Assembly (NCBI RefSeq): GCF_013409045.1
Contig: NZ_JACCBT010000001.1
Coordinates: forward strand, 6,448,001-6,512,000
Length of the DNA: 64,000 nucleotides
Direction of reading: 5' to 3'
DNA from: Actinomadura citrea
GTDB taxonomy: Bacteria > Actinomycetota > Actinomycetes > Streptosporangiales > Streptosporangiaceae
Shown: positions 8,221-16,155 of the stretch, one piece after another
Layout: each line of letters begins with the position of its first letter
How positions within the stretch are numbered: the stretch's first letter is position 1
Notes under the pieces: generated by a model
The model's input: only the letters and a program-made list of their open reading frames with translations
Databases searched by the model: none
Told to the model about the DNA's origin: nothing
Program-made: the position numbers and the translations under genes

Positions 8221-8613
8221 TTACTCGCCGAAAATGATTCCGCCGGTGGCGCGCACGGCGACGCACCGGTTCGGATACGTCCGCGCGAAATGCCGGGCGG
8301 TTCCGCGCCAGACGCCGTTGGCGATCACCGTGACGGGCGCGTGCTCCAGCGTGCACGGCTCCGGCCGCGCGGGGACGCGCCCGACCTCGCCGCCGGCGGC
8401 TTCGAGCTGGTCACAGGCCCGGGACGCGGCACCGTGCGCCCCTCCGTCCGGGTCGCACCACAGGGTCCGCGTGGTGGCGGGACCGTTCTGCGGTATCACC
8501 GTGAGCAGGTAGGCGCCGACCGGGCCGTCCGCCCGGGCCGGCACCGCCGGGGCGAGCATCGCCATTCCGGCCAGAACGGCCGCCCACCGGAAACGGGCAC
8601 GCGACATGTGCAT
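8221..8613 (-). CDS. Secreted subtilisin inhibitor-like (SSI, I16) protein
   Basis: A 130-residue precursor with a signal peptide (cleavage likely after ARA, residue 28). The mature SSI fold keeps the four disulfide cysteines (Cys53, Cys67, Cys87, Cys117), which correspond to the two bridges of Streptomyces subtilisin inhibitor. The reactive loop aligns as C-T-L-E-H-A-P against C-P-M-V-Y-D-P of SSI, placing P1 at Leu89 and an unusual acidic P1' (Glu90). The conserved NGVWRG strand is present. GGAGG precedes the ATG by 5 bases. It is first of a two-gene protease-inhibitor unit with the emfourin-like gene. Target: extracellular subtilisin- or chymotrypsin-like protease (family knowledge). Confidence 0.9.
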   Translation of the reverse strand: MHMSRARFRWAAVLAGMAMLAPAVPARADGPVGAYLLTVIPQNGPATTRTLWCDPDGGAHGAASRACDQLEAAGGEVGRVPARPEPCTLEHAPVTVIANGVWRGTARHFARTYPNRCVAVRATGGIIFGE

Positions 8614-8941
8614 GTCTTCCTCCCTGGATCGCCCGCCGCGATCTGCGGCAATGGCCGGCGGGGCACCCGATGGTGGTGGATGTCCCGCCGCATCCAGACA
8701 TTAGGTGCCACAAACTGCCCCAAACAAGGCCATTATTCGTCCCAAGTCGGCCACCCGTTCATTCTTAAATCACATCTACCCGAATGTGCAATGCCAATAT
8801 GTGGCGAATTGCCCGCCGACTGTGCTATTCGCGTCGTCCCGTCCACCGGGACCCCGCACGCCGCATCACCCTCGACCTGGCCGGCGACCTGACCCACCAC
8901 CTCCGCCGCCCCGAGAACCTCCCGCCCCGCGCGCCGTCACC
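8614..8941. other. 328-bp intergenic region with SSI promoter area and possible gene remnant
   Basis: The stretch 8700-8820 is clearly less GC-rich than the surroundings, with ATTATT, TTCTTAAAT and CCAATATG-type runs. That fits a promoter and upstream region for the minus-strand SSI gene. At its right side, plus-strand frame 8799-8954 encodes 51 residues whose second half (ARRITLDLAGDLTHHLRRPE) looks protein-like and runs into the 3' end of the SDR gene. It could be the tail of a decayed gene. No terminator or RNA gene was recognised. Confidence 0.4.
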
Positions 8942-9667
8942 TCACCAGGGGTAGGTGCCGCCGTTCTCGTTGAGGAAGACCCCGGTCGCGTCCTCGGCGA
9001 GCTGCCTGGCTATGTGGGCTCCGCCCTCATCAGCGCTCAGGACGCCGGTGTGACCGTTGAGGTCGGTGGCGCAGAAGCCGGGCGACAGCGCGTTGACCCG
9101 GATACCGGAGTCCCGGAGGGCGTTGGCGTAGATGAGCGTGACGGCGTTGAGCGCCGCCTTCGACGAGTTGTAGCCCAGCAGGGTCGCGAACCGGGCGAAC
9201 TCCGCGTCCGGATCGCTCAGGAAGGCGAAGGTCCCGAGCCCGCTGGAGACGTTCCCGACGTAGCCGGACGGCGACCTGCGCAACAGCGGCAGCATGGCGT
9301 TGGTGACGGCGACGACGCCGAACACGTTGGTCTCGTAGACCGCGCGCAGGTCGTCGACGGGCATCTCGCCCGGCGGCCGCGACCCGTCCCGGGTGGTGAC
9401 CGCGTTGTTCACCAGGACGTCGAGGCGGCCGTAGTCGGCGTCGACCAGCTCGGCGGCGGCCGCGATCGTCGCCGGATCCGTCACGTCCAGCCTGACGAAC
9501 CGGACGTCCAGCCCCTGCTCGGCCAGGCTCGCGGCGGCGGCCGTCCCGCGGCCCGGGTCCCTCGCACCGAGCAGCACCGTGTGTCCGGCCCGCGCCATGG
9601 CGCGGGCCGTCGCCAGGCCGATGCCCTTGTTGGCGCCCGTGATGAGAACGATCAGCTTCGTTGTCAT
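8942..9667 (-). CDS. Short-chain dehydrogenase/reductase
   Basis: A 241-residue classical SDR. The cofactor motif TGANKGIG lies at residues 10-17, with NNAV in place of NNAG (about 85-88), a serine of VSSGLG and the catalytic YNSSK. Start ATG at 9667 is chosen over an upstream GTG-type extension because it begins directly at the first beta-strand (MTTKLIVLITGA). It is transcribed away from the HTH regulator gene starting at 9772, with a shared 104-base promoter region. Such SDR plus MmyB-type regulator pairs are common in actinomycetes, and the regulator probably controls it. The substrate is unknown. Confidence 0.85.
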   Translation of the reverse strand: MTTKLIVLITGANKGIGLATARAMARAGHTVLLGARDPGRGTAAAASLAEQGLDVRFVRLDVTDPATIAAAAELVDADYGRLDVLVNNAVTTRDGSRPPGEMPVDDLRAVYETNVFGVVAVTNAMLPLLRRSPSGYVGNVSSGLGTFAFLSDPDAEFARFATLLGYNSSKAALNAVTLIYANALRDSGIRVNALSPGFCATDLNGHTGVLSADEGGAHIARQLAEDATGVFLNENGGTYPW

Positions 9668-9771
9668 GGGACGGAACCCTGCCCGCTCGGCCACGCGGGC
9701 GGGAGAGCACTGCCGAGGCTGGTACCGGCGGTCCCATGGTGGCCGCGCGGCCGGGCGGTCACACTGGAGCC

Positions 9772-10602
9772 ATGCAGCACGGGGACCGGGCGGAACTTGC
9801 CGCCTTCCTGCGGCGATGGCGGGCGCGGGTGCAGCCGTCCGAGGTCGGGCTGGAGCGGGGACGACGCCGCACGCCCGGCCTTCGCCGCCAGGAGGTCGCG
9901 ACCCTCGCCGGGATGTCGGTGGACTACTACGTCCGGCTCGAACAGGGCCGGGGGCCGCGGCCGTCGCGGCAGACGCTCGCCGCGCTCGGGCGGGCGCTGC
10001 GGTTGACCGACGACGAGCGGTCCCATCTCCACTACCTGGCCGGGGAGGTGCCCGCGCCGCCGGCGGCGCCGGTGCGCGAGGTGCGGCCGGGCCTCCTGCA
10101 CCTGCTGGAGAGGCTCGTCGACACTCCCGCGCTCGTCTGCGACGCCAAGTACGACGTCCTCGCCTGGAACCCCATGGCCGCCGCCCTGTTCGGGGACTTC
10201 TCCGCCGTTCCCGAGGACGAGCGCAACGTCGTCTGGCGCTTCTTCGCCCGGCCGCAGGCCCGTGACCGCCTCGATCCCGGCGACGCCCGCCGGTTCGCTC
10301 GCGAGGCCGTGGCCGACCTGCGCGCGGTGACCGCCCGGTACCCGCGCGACCCCGGCGTCCGCTCCCTCGTCGAGCGGCTGCTGGCCGCGAGCCCCGAGTT
10401 CCGGACGCTGTGGGCCGACGGCGACGTCCGCCTCCGGCGCTCGACGCGCAAGCTCATCCGGCACCCGGTCGCGGGCCTGCTCGACCTCCAGTGCGAGGCC
10501 CTGCACGACCCAGCCCGCGACCAGTGGACCGTCTTCTACACCGCGGCCCCCGGGTCCCCCACCTCCGACGCGCTCCAGGCGCTGAGGGGCGCGAACCTGT
10601 GA
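9772..10602 (+). CDS. XRE-family regulator with MmyB-like ligand-binding domain
   Basis: A 276-residue protein. An N-terminal helix-turn-helix (RTPGLRRQEVATLAGMSVDY, about 31-50) is joined to a MmyB-like PAS-type domain (PALVCDAKYDVLAWNPMAAA near 118-137), which in relatives binds small hydrophobic ligands. I chose ATG 9772 with GGAG just upstream; earlier starts add a low-complexity leader. It is divergent from the SDR gene and convergent with the GH3 gene. Confidence 0.82.
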   Translation: MQHGDRAELAAFLRRWRARVQPSEVGLERGRRRTPGLRRQEVATLAGMSVDYYVRLEQGRGPRPSRQTLAALGRALRLTDDERSHLHYLAGEVPAPPAAPVREVRPGLLHLLERLVDTPALVCDAKYDVLAWNPMAAALFGDFSAVPEDERNVVWRFFARPQARDRLDPGDARRFAREAVADLRAVTARYPRDPGVRSLVERLLAASPEFRTLWADGDVRLRRSTRKLIRHPVAGLLDLQCEALHDPARDQWTVFYTAAPGSPTSDALQALRGANL

Positions 10603-10615
10603 GGCCGCGCCCCTC
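10584..10615. terminator. Stem-loop between convergent HTH and GH3 genes
   Basis: GAGGGGCGCG (10584-10593) pairs perfectly with CGCGCCCCTC (10606-10615), with the HTH stop codon (10600-10602) in the 12-base loop. There is no T-run, but it sits exactly between two convergent genes and could end transcription from both sides. Confidence 0.45.
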
Positions 10616-10626
10616 GGCCCGGAAGG

Positions 10627-13614
10627 TCAGTGGGACAGGGAGAAGGTGCTCAGGCGGGTCTCGCCCTTGAAGACCAGGTAGACGTCGTGGTCGCCGTGGG
10701 TTCCGGCCAGTGGCGCGGTGATCTCCTTGTAGGTGTAGTCGTCGGCGGTGGGCGGGACGGTGAGGGTTCCGGCGCGGGGGCCGTCCGGACGGTCCAGGCG
10801 GACTTCGACGGTGGTCGCGGACGTGCCCGCGACGCGAGCGGTGATCCTGCCGGTGGACGAGCCGAGGGCGGCGTCGGCGAACTTCAGCCAGGAGCCGGGC
10901 GCACCGGTCACCGCGTCACCGGACGTCTTCGTCTCGTCGACCAGCCGGATGCCGTTCTGGTCGTCGAAGTCGGCGGCGCGGGTCGGCTTCGCGAGGTCGC
11001 GGGCGGGGATCGTCTCGCCGCGAACGTCGAGGGCCGCGCGCTGCCGGATGTCGGTGGACGAGGAGCCGATGAGCAGGTCGTGCTTCGACTTCTCGACCGC
11101 CCACCGGTTGCGCGTGACGTCCCAGAAGGCGAGGTCCGACGCGTTCAGCCGGAGGTTCGCCGTCACCGTCCGCCCGGGGGCCACGTGAACCTTGGCGAAG
11201 GCGCGCAGCCTCTTCGCCGGCTGCTTCACCCTCGACTTCTGCTGGTGGGTGTAGAGCTGGACGACCTCGTCCCCGGCCCTCTCACCGGTGTTGGTCACCG
11301 GGACCGACACGGTGACCGTCCCGTCGCGTCCGATGGAACGGGCGCTGAGCCGCGGCTTGCCGTACCGGAACGTGGTGTAGGAGAGGCCGTGCCCGAACGG
11401 GTAGAGCGGCTTGCCCTTGAAGTACTGGTACGTCCGGTCCGACTTGATGATGTCGTAGTCGAGGATGTCGGGCAGGTCGGCGTCGGAGCGGTACCAGGTC
11501 TGCGGCAGCTTGCCCGAGGGGCTCTCGTCGCCGAACAGCAGGGACGCCAGGGCGTTGCCCGTCTCGGCTCCGGCGTGGCTCGTCCACAGGATCGCCGGGA
11601 CGTTCTCCTGCTCCCGGCCGAGCGTGGTGGGGTAGCTGTTCTCCACCACGACGACCGTGTTCGGGTTCGCCTTGCGGACGGCCTCGACGAGTTCCGACTG
11701 CCCTTCGGCGAGCGCCATCGTGGTGCGGTCGTGGTCCTCGCGGCCGTTGATGAACGGCATGCTGCCGACCACGACGACGGCGGCGCCGGCGCCGGTCACG
11801 GCCTTGACCGCGGAATCCACGCCGCTGCTGACGACGTCCTTGGAGAAACGCGACGCCTCGGCCTTCGTGGTGAGGGCGAGCGTTCCGTCGTCCTGCGCCT
11901 TCACATAGGTCTTCGCCGGGTCGGCCCAGTCGTAGGCCTTCTCGTAACCGGCGTAGCGGAGCAGGTAGTCGCCGCCGTCCTGCTTCTCCAGCCCGAACAT
12001 CTGCTGGACGAACCAGCCGTTCGGCTGGTCCTGGTCATTGGCGAAGGTGTCGCCCCAGTTGTAGCGGCCGACCGTCTTTCCGTTGGCGGCGCTGCGCAAG
12101 GTCACGATGCCCTGGCCCCAGTCGAACACGTCGAACTGCGTCGTGGCGTCGGAGGACGAGGCGGGTCCGGTCTTCAGAACCGCGCCGGGGCCCGTTCCGC
12201 CGGCGATGTACCTGCCGGTCTTCACGTCCTTGAGCGCGATGCGGTCGACGCCCTCGCTGGAGGCCACCGCGCCGGCGCGCTTCCTGATGCCGTCCAGCGG
12301 CGTGACCGCGTAGGGCAGCGAGCCGGAGTACCAGTCGGTGTAGAGGGTGTCGGACAGCGGTCCCACGACCGCGACCTTCTGGTGCGAGAGCGGCAGGGTT
12401 CCGCGCCGGTTCTTCAGCAGCACCATCTGCTCCGCCGCGGCCGTGCGGGCCAGGGCGCGGTGCGCGGGGCTGTCCACCGCGTCCTTGGTGATCTTGCCGT
12501 AGGGGCCGCCGCCCGGGTCGAACTCGCCGAGCCGCACCCGCACGCTCATGATGTGCCCCACCGCCCGGTCGATGTCGGACACGGCGAGCAGCCCGCGCGA
12601 CAGCGCCTCCTTGACAGCGTTCACGGTGATGGAGGAGTTCGTGTCGTCGGTGGTGAAGCTGTCCACGCCCGCCTTGAGGATCGCCGCGTCGCCGGTGGGG
12701 AGGTCGGGGTGGTACTTCTGGGAGCCGACGAGGTTGTTGGGGGCGCCCGCGTCGGTGACGTTGAACAGCGTCCGGTCCGACCAGGAGCGGACGAGCCCGC
12801 CGGCGTCGGGGGTGACCGTGGCGGGACGGCCGTTGACGAGGTTGTAGGACGTCATGATCCCGGTCGCGGCGTCGCGGGCGAGCGGCATCCGGAACGGGAC
12901 CTCGTCGTACTCCTCGCGCACCCGGGGCCGCAGGCTGGAGGACGTCTGGTCGCGGCGGATCTCGTTGTTGTTGGCCATGTAGTGCTTGAGGACCGGCGCC
13001 GCCTTGAGCCGCTCGGGGTCGTCGCCCTGCATGCCGCGGCCGTAGGCGGTGGCGAGCAGGCCGGTGAGCAGCGGGTCCTCGGAGTAGCCCTCCTCGTTGC
13101 GCCCCCAGCGCGGGTCGCGGAGCAGGTTCACGACCGGAGCCCACAGCTGCAGGCCCCAGACGTCGGGGTTCTCGCTGTTGTAACCGCGGGCCTCGTCGCC
13201 GACGGCCGAGCCGATCCTCTTCATCAGGGCCGGGTCCCAGGTCGCGCCGAGCCCGACCGACTGCGGGAACACCGTCCCCTTCGCGGTCACGACGGCGCCG
13301 CCGTTGTGGACGTCGGTGGACCAGGCGACCCCGTGCAGCGCTTCGGTTCCGGTCTTGAACCGGCCGATGCCGAGCCGCGGGATCGCGGGCTGGTACTGGT
13401 GCAGCAGCGAGATCTTCTCGTCGAGCGTGAGGCGTCCGACGAGGTCGTCCACCCGGGCCTGGACGGGCAGCCGCGGGTCGCGGAACGGGTGGGCCTCGCG
13501 GGCGGCGGCGGGCGCCGTCCACGCGAGGGGGGCCGCCAGCGCGGCGGCGAGGACGAGGGTCAGCGACCGGCTGCGCCGGCCGGGGGAACGGGGGTCGCGA
13601 CGGGTTCTGTGCAA
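10627..13614 (-). CDS. Secreted multidomain GH3 beta-glycosidase
   Basis: A 995-residue secreted enzyme. Order: signal peptide with an RR-containing N-region (cleavage near residue 38, TAPAAA); GH3 N-domain (about 45-365) with substrate-binding LKH (Lys210-His211) and the likely nucleophile Asp288 in NVTDAGAP; GH3 C-domain interrupted at about 455-595 by a beta-trefoil/fascin-like insert (LKDVKTGRYIAG, LRSAANGKTVGRYN); an FnIII-like domain (about 745-830); and a CBM6-like C-terminus (about 865-995, ending VYLVFKGETRLSTFSLSH). It should release glucose or xylose outside the cell from plant-derived oligosaccharides. SD AGAAGGAGA precedes the ATG. A LacI-type palindrome at 13653-13666 matches that of the xyloglucan-type operon, so both are probably co-regulated. 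Confidence 0.88.
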   Translation of the reverse strand: MHRTRRDPRSPGRRSRSLTLVLAAALAAPLAWTAPAAAREAHPFRDPRLPVQARVDDLVGRLTLDEKISLLHQYQPAIPRLGIGRFKTGTEALHGVAWSTDVHNGGAVVTAKGTVFPQSVGLGATWDPALMKRIGSAVGDEARGYNSENPDVWGLQLWAPVVNLLRDPRWGRNEEGYSEDPLLTGLLATAYGRGMQGDDPERLKAAPVLKHYMANNNEIRRDQTSSSLRPRVREEYDEVPFRMPLARDAATGIMTSYNLVNGRPATVTPDAGGLVRSWSDRTLFNVTDAGAPNNLVGSQKYHPDLPTGDAAILKAGVDSFTTDDTNSSITVNAVKEALSRGLLAVSDIDRAVGHIMSVRVRLGEFDPGGGPYGKITKDAVDSPAHRALARTAAAEQMVLLKNRRGTLPLSHQKVAVVGPLSDTLYTDWYSGSLPYAVTPLDGIRKRAGAVASSEGVDRIALKDVKTGRYIAGGTGPGAVLKTGPASSSDATTQFDVFDWGQGIVTLRSAANGKTVGRYNWGDTFANDQDQPNGWFVQQMFGLEKQDGGDYLLRYAGYEKAYDWADPAKTYVKAQDDGTLALTTKAEASRFSKDVVSSGVDSAVKAVTGAGAAVVVVGSMPFINGREDHDRTTMALAEGQSELVEAVRKANPNTVVVVENSYPTTLGREQENVPAILWTSHAGAETGNALASLLFGDESPSGKLPQTWYRSDADLPDILDYDIIKSDRTYQYFKGKPLYPFGHGLSYTTFRYGKPRLSARSIGRDGTVTVSVPVTNTGERAGDEVVQLYTHQQKSRVKQPAKRLRAFAKVHVAPGRTVTANLRLNASDLAFWDVTRNRWAVEKSKHDLLIGSSSTDIRQRAALDVRGETIPARDLAKPTRAADFDDQNGIRLVDETKTSGDAVTGAPGSWLKFADAALGSSTGRITARVAGTSATTVEVRLDRPDGPRAGTLTVPPTADDYTYKEITAPLAGTHGDHDVYLVFKGETRLSTFSLSH

Positions 13615-13652
13615 CGGTTCTCCTTCTGGAACGTCCCCCGAGCAATCGTGTG

Positions 13653-13666
13653 TCGAAGCGCTTCGA
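13653..13666. promoter_or_regulatory. LacI-type operator before the GH3 gene
   Basis: TCGAAGCGCTTCGA is a perfect 14-bp palindrome with a central CG, 39 bases before the GH3 start. The same 14 bases occur at 21563-21576 before the sugar ABC operon. Its position between a LacI-family gene (13720-14727) and two glycosidase transcription units makes that LacI protein the natural binder. Confidence 0.8.
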
Positions 13667-13719
13667 TAACGGGCGGGAAGGGCCCCTCTCCTCCTTCGTC
13701 GGTGTGGGGGACCGGCCTC

Positions 13720-14727
13720 TCAGCTGGGCGCGGGCGCGCTGCTGGCGCGCCGGGTCAGCGTGGGCGGGAGCAGGGTCGCGGCGGGCACGGGCACGCCGTC
13801 GAGCTTGGACATCAGCAGTTCCACGGCGCGGCCGCCGACCTCCTCGGCGGGGATCGCCACCGACGTCAGGGGCGGCTCGGCGTGCTCGGCCATCTCGTCC
13901 GGGCACAGCGCGACGACGGACACGTCCTCGGGGACGCGCCGGCCGGCGGCGCGCAGAGCCCGCACCACGGGGCCGACGACCGGCTCGTTGTGGACGAGGA
14001 CGCCGGTGAGGCCGGGACGCTCGGCGAGCAGCCGGGCGACGAGAGCGCGGGCCGCGTCCGCGGTCGCCTCGCACGGGTGGACCTCCCCGGCCAGGCCGTG
14101 CGCGCCGACCGCGGCGGCGAACCCGTCGGCGACCCGCTGGGCGTAGCCGGTCTGCCGCGCGTACACCTCGGGCGGCGAGCCGATCAGCGCGATCTCCCGG
14201 TGGCCGAGCCCGGCGAGGTGCTGGACGCAGACCGCGCCGGCGGCGTGGAAGTCGAGGTCGATGCAGGTGAGGTCGCCCGCGTCGGCGGGGAAGCCGATGA
14301 GCACGCTCGGCCGGTCCAGGGAGCGCAGCAGCGGCAGCCGCGGATCCCTCATCTGGACGTCCATGACGATCAGCGCGTCGACCAGGGCGCTGTCGGCCAC
14401 GCGCCGCAGGCCGTCCTCGCCCTCCTCCTGGGTGAGCAGCAGGACGTCGTGGTCGTGGCGGCGCGCGGCGGTGACGACGGAGACGGCGAACTGCATGACC
14501 ACGGGCACGGCGATGCCGGAGCGCAGCGGGATCATCAGCGCCAGCACGTTGGAGCGGCTGCTGGCGAGCGCGCGGGCGCCCGCGTGCGGCCGGTAGCCGA
14601 GCTCGCGGATGCTCGCCCGGACGCGCCGCCGGGTCTCCTCGGAGATCGAGCGCTTCCCGCTCAGCACGTAGGAGACCGTGCTCGGCGACACCCCCGCGTG
14701 CCGTGCCACATCAGTGATCTTGACCAC
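13720..14727 (-). CDS. LacI-family regulator of the xyloglucan-type locus
   Basis: A 335-residue LacI/GalR protein. The helix-turn-helix is ITDVARHAGVSPSTVSYVLS (about 4-23), then a hinge (ARALASSRSNVLALMIP) and an effector domain. The GTG at 14727 places the HTH at the very N-terminus, as is usual. It lies 63 bases after the GH1 gene of the ABC operon, same strand, and 105 bases before the GH3 gene. It probably represses both through the identical TCGAAGCGCTTCGA boxes and is induced by an imported oligosaccharide (inference). Confidence 0.85.
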   Translation of the reverse strand: MVKITDVARHAGVSPSTVSYVLSGKRSISEETRRRVRASIRELGYRPHAGARALASSRSNVLALMIPLRSGIAVPVVMQFAVSVVTAARRHDHDVLLLTQEEGEDGLRRVADSALVDALIVMDVQMRDPRLPLLRSLDRPSVLIGFPADAGDLTCIDLDFHAAGAVCVQHLAGLGHREIALIGSPPEVYARQTGYAQRVADGFAAAVGAHGLAGEVHPCEATADAARALVARLLAERPGLTGVLVHNEPVVGPVVRALRAAGRRVPEDVSVVALCPDEMAEHAEPPLTSVAIPAEEVGGRAVELLMSKLDGVPVPAATLLPPTLTRRASSAPAPS

Positions 14728-14790
14728 GGACCGTCCCGTCGTCCTCGAAGCGGTGGAGAGTGCGAATGATCGTAACCCCGCGCGCGGGCG

Positions 14791-16155
14791 TCACGACGGG
14801 CCGCCGGCGATGGCGTCGCGGTACCAGTGGGCGCTGTCCTTCCAGGTGCGGTCGCCGGTGGCGTAGTCGACGCGGACGAGGCCGAACCGCTTGGAGTAGC
14901 CGTAGGCCCATTCGAAGTTGTCGAGCAGCGACCAGGCGAAGTAGCCGCGGACGTCGGCCCCCGCCTCGCACGCCCGCTCGACGGCGGCGATGTGGTCGCG
15001 CAGGTAGGCGATGCGCCGCTCGTCCCGGACGCGGCCGTCGGCGTCCACCGCGTCGGCGAACGCGGCGCCGTTCTCGGTGACCATGAGCGGCGTGTCCGGG
15101 TACTCGCGGTGCAGCCGCAGGAGGAGCTCCTCCATGCCGGTGGCGTCGATCGGCCAGCCCATCTCGGTGCGGGGGCCGGGCTGCCCGGCGAACTCGACGG
15201 CGTCGCAGCCGACGAACGGACTGGCCGCGCCCCTGCGGTGGCCGTCCGCGTGGGCGCGCGGGGTGGCGCCGTCCCAGTCCCGGACGAGGGTGGGCGAGTA
15301 GTAGTTGACGCCCAGGACGTCGAGCGGCGCGGCGATGATGTCCGCGTCCCCGTCGCGCAGGAAGCCCCAGTCGGTGAGGTGCGCCGTGTCCTCCAGGAGG
15401 TCGGCGGGGTAGCCGTTGCCGACCATCGGGTCGAGGAACACGCGGTTGGCGACGGCGTCCACCCGCCGGACCGCCTCCGCGTCGCCGCGCAGGTGGTGCA
15501 GGTTGAGCGTGACCGAGTGCCGCGCGGACGGCGACACCACGCCGCGCAGCGCGCGGACCGCCAGGCCGTGCGCGAGGTTCAGGTGGTGCGCGGCGGTGAG
15601 CGCGGCGACCGGGTCGGCGCGCCCGGGGGCGTGCACGCCGGACGCGTGGCCGAGGAACGCCGAGCACCACGGCTCGTTCAGCGTCGTCCAGGTGTGGACT
15701 CGGTCGCCGAGGACGCGCCCGACGCGCTCGGCGTAGTCGGCGAACCGGCGGGGCGTGTCGCGGTCCGGCCAGCCGCCGGCGTCCTCCAGCGCCTGCGGCA
15801 GGTCCCAGTGGTAGAGCGTCGCGACCGGGGCGATGCCGTGGTCGAGCAGCCCGTCGACCAGGCGGGAGTAGAAGTCCATGCCCTTGGGGCTGGGCGCCCC
15901 GTCCGGCATGACCCGCGACCATGAGATGGAGAACCGGTAGGCGCCGAGACCGAGCTCGGCCATCGTCGCGACGTCCTCCTCCCAGCGGTGGTAGTGGTCC
16001 GTGGCGACGTCGCCGGTGTCGCCGTTCAGGACCTTGCCGGGGGTGTGGCTGAAGGTGTCCCAGATGGACGGTGCGCGACCGTCGTCCTGGGCCGCGCCCT
16101 CGATCTGGTAGGCGGCGGTGGCCGCTCCCCACAGGAAACCTTCCGGGAACCCCAT
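14791..16155 (-). CDS. GH1 beta-glucosidase/beta-galactosidase-type enzyme
   Basis: A 454-residue cytoplasmic GH1 enzyme. Acid/base Glu161 lies in TLNEPW and nucleophile Glu361 in MVTENG; both are intact. It shares the same architecture as BglC at 4804 but is clearly distinct in sequence. The ATG overlaps the stop of the GH31 gene by one base (TGATG), so the two are translationally coupled. Paired with an alpha-xylosidase, it would remove the backbone glucose exposed after xylose removal from xyloglucan oligosaccharides (inference from the operon). Confidence 0.88.
   Translation of the reverse strand: MGFPEGFLWGAATAAYQIEGAAQDDGRAPSIWDTFSHTPGKVLNGDTGDVATDHYHRWEEDVATMAELGLGAYRFSISWSRVMPDGAPSPKGMDFYSRLVDGLLDHGIAPVATLYHWDLPQALEDAGGWPDRDTPRRFADYAERVGRVLGDRVHTWTTLNEPWCSAFLGHASGVHAPGRADPVAALTAAHHLNLAHGLAVRALRGVVSPSARHSVTLNLHHLRGDAEAVRRVDAVANRVFLDPMVGNGYPADLLEDTAHLTDWGFLRDGDADIIAAPLDVLGVNYYSPTLVRDWDGATPRAHADGHRRGAASPFVGCDAVEFAGQPGPRTEMGWPIDATGMEELLLRLHREYPDTPLMVTENGAAFADAVDADGRVRDERRIAYLRDHIAAVERACEAGADVRGYFAWSLLDNFEWAYGYSKRFGLVRVDYATGDRTWKDSAHWYRDAIAGGPS

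Noticed and set aside
10630..14769. A 1379-codon open frame on the plus strand opposite the GH3 and LacI genes
   Set aside because: Low-complexity Val/Gly/Arg composition typical of antisense frames in GC-rich DNA; the minus strand carries recognisable domains.
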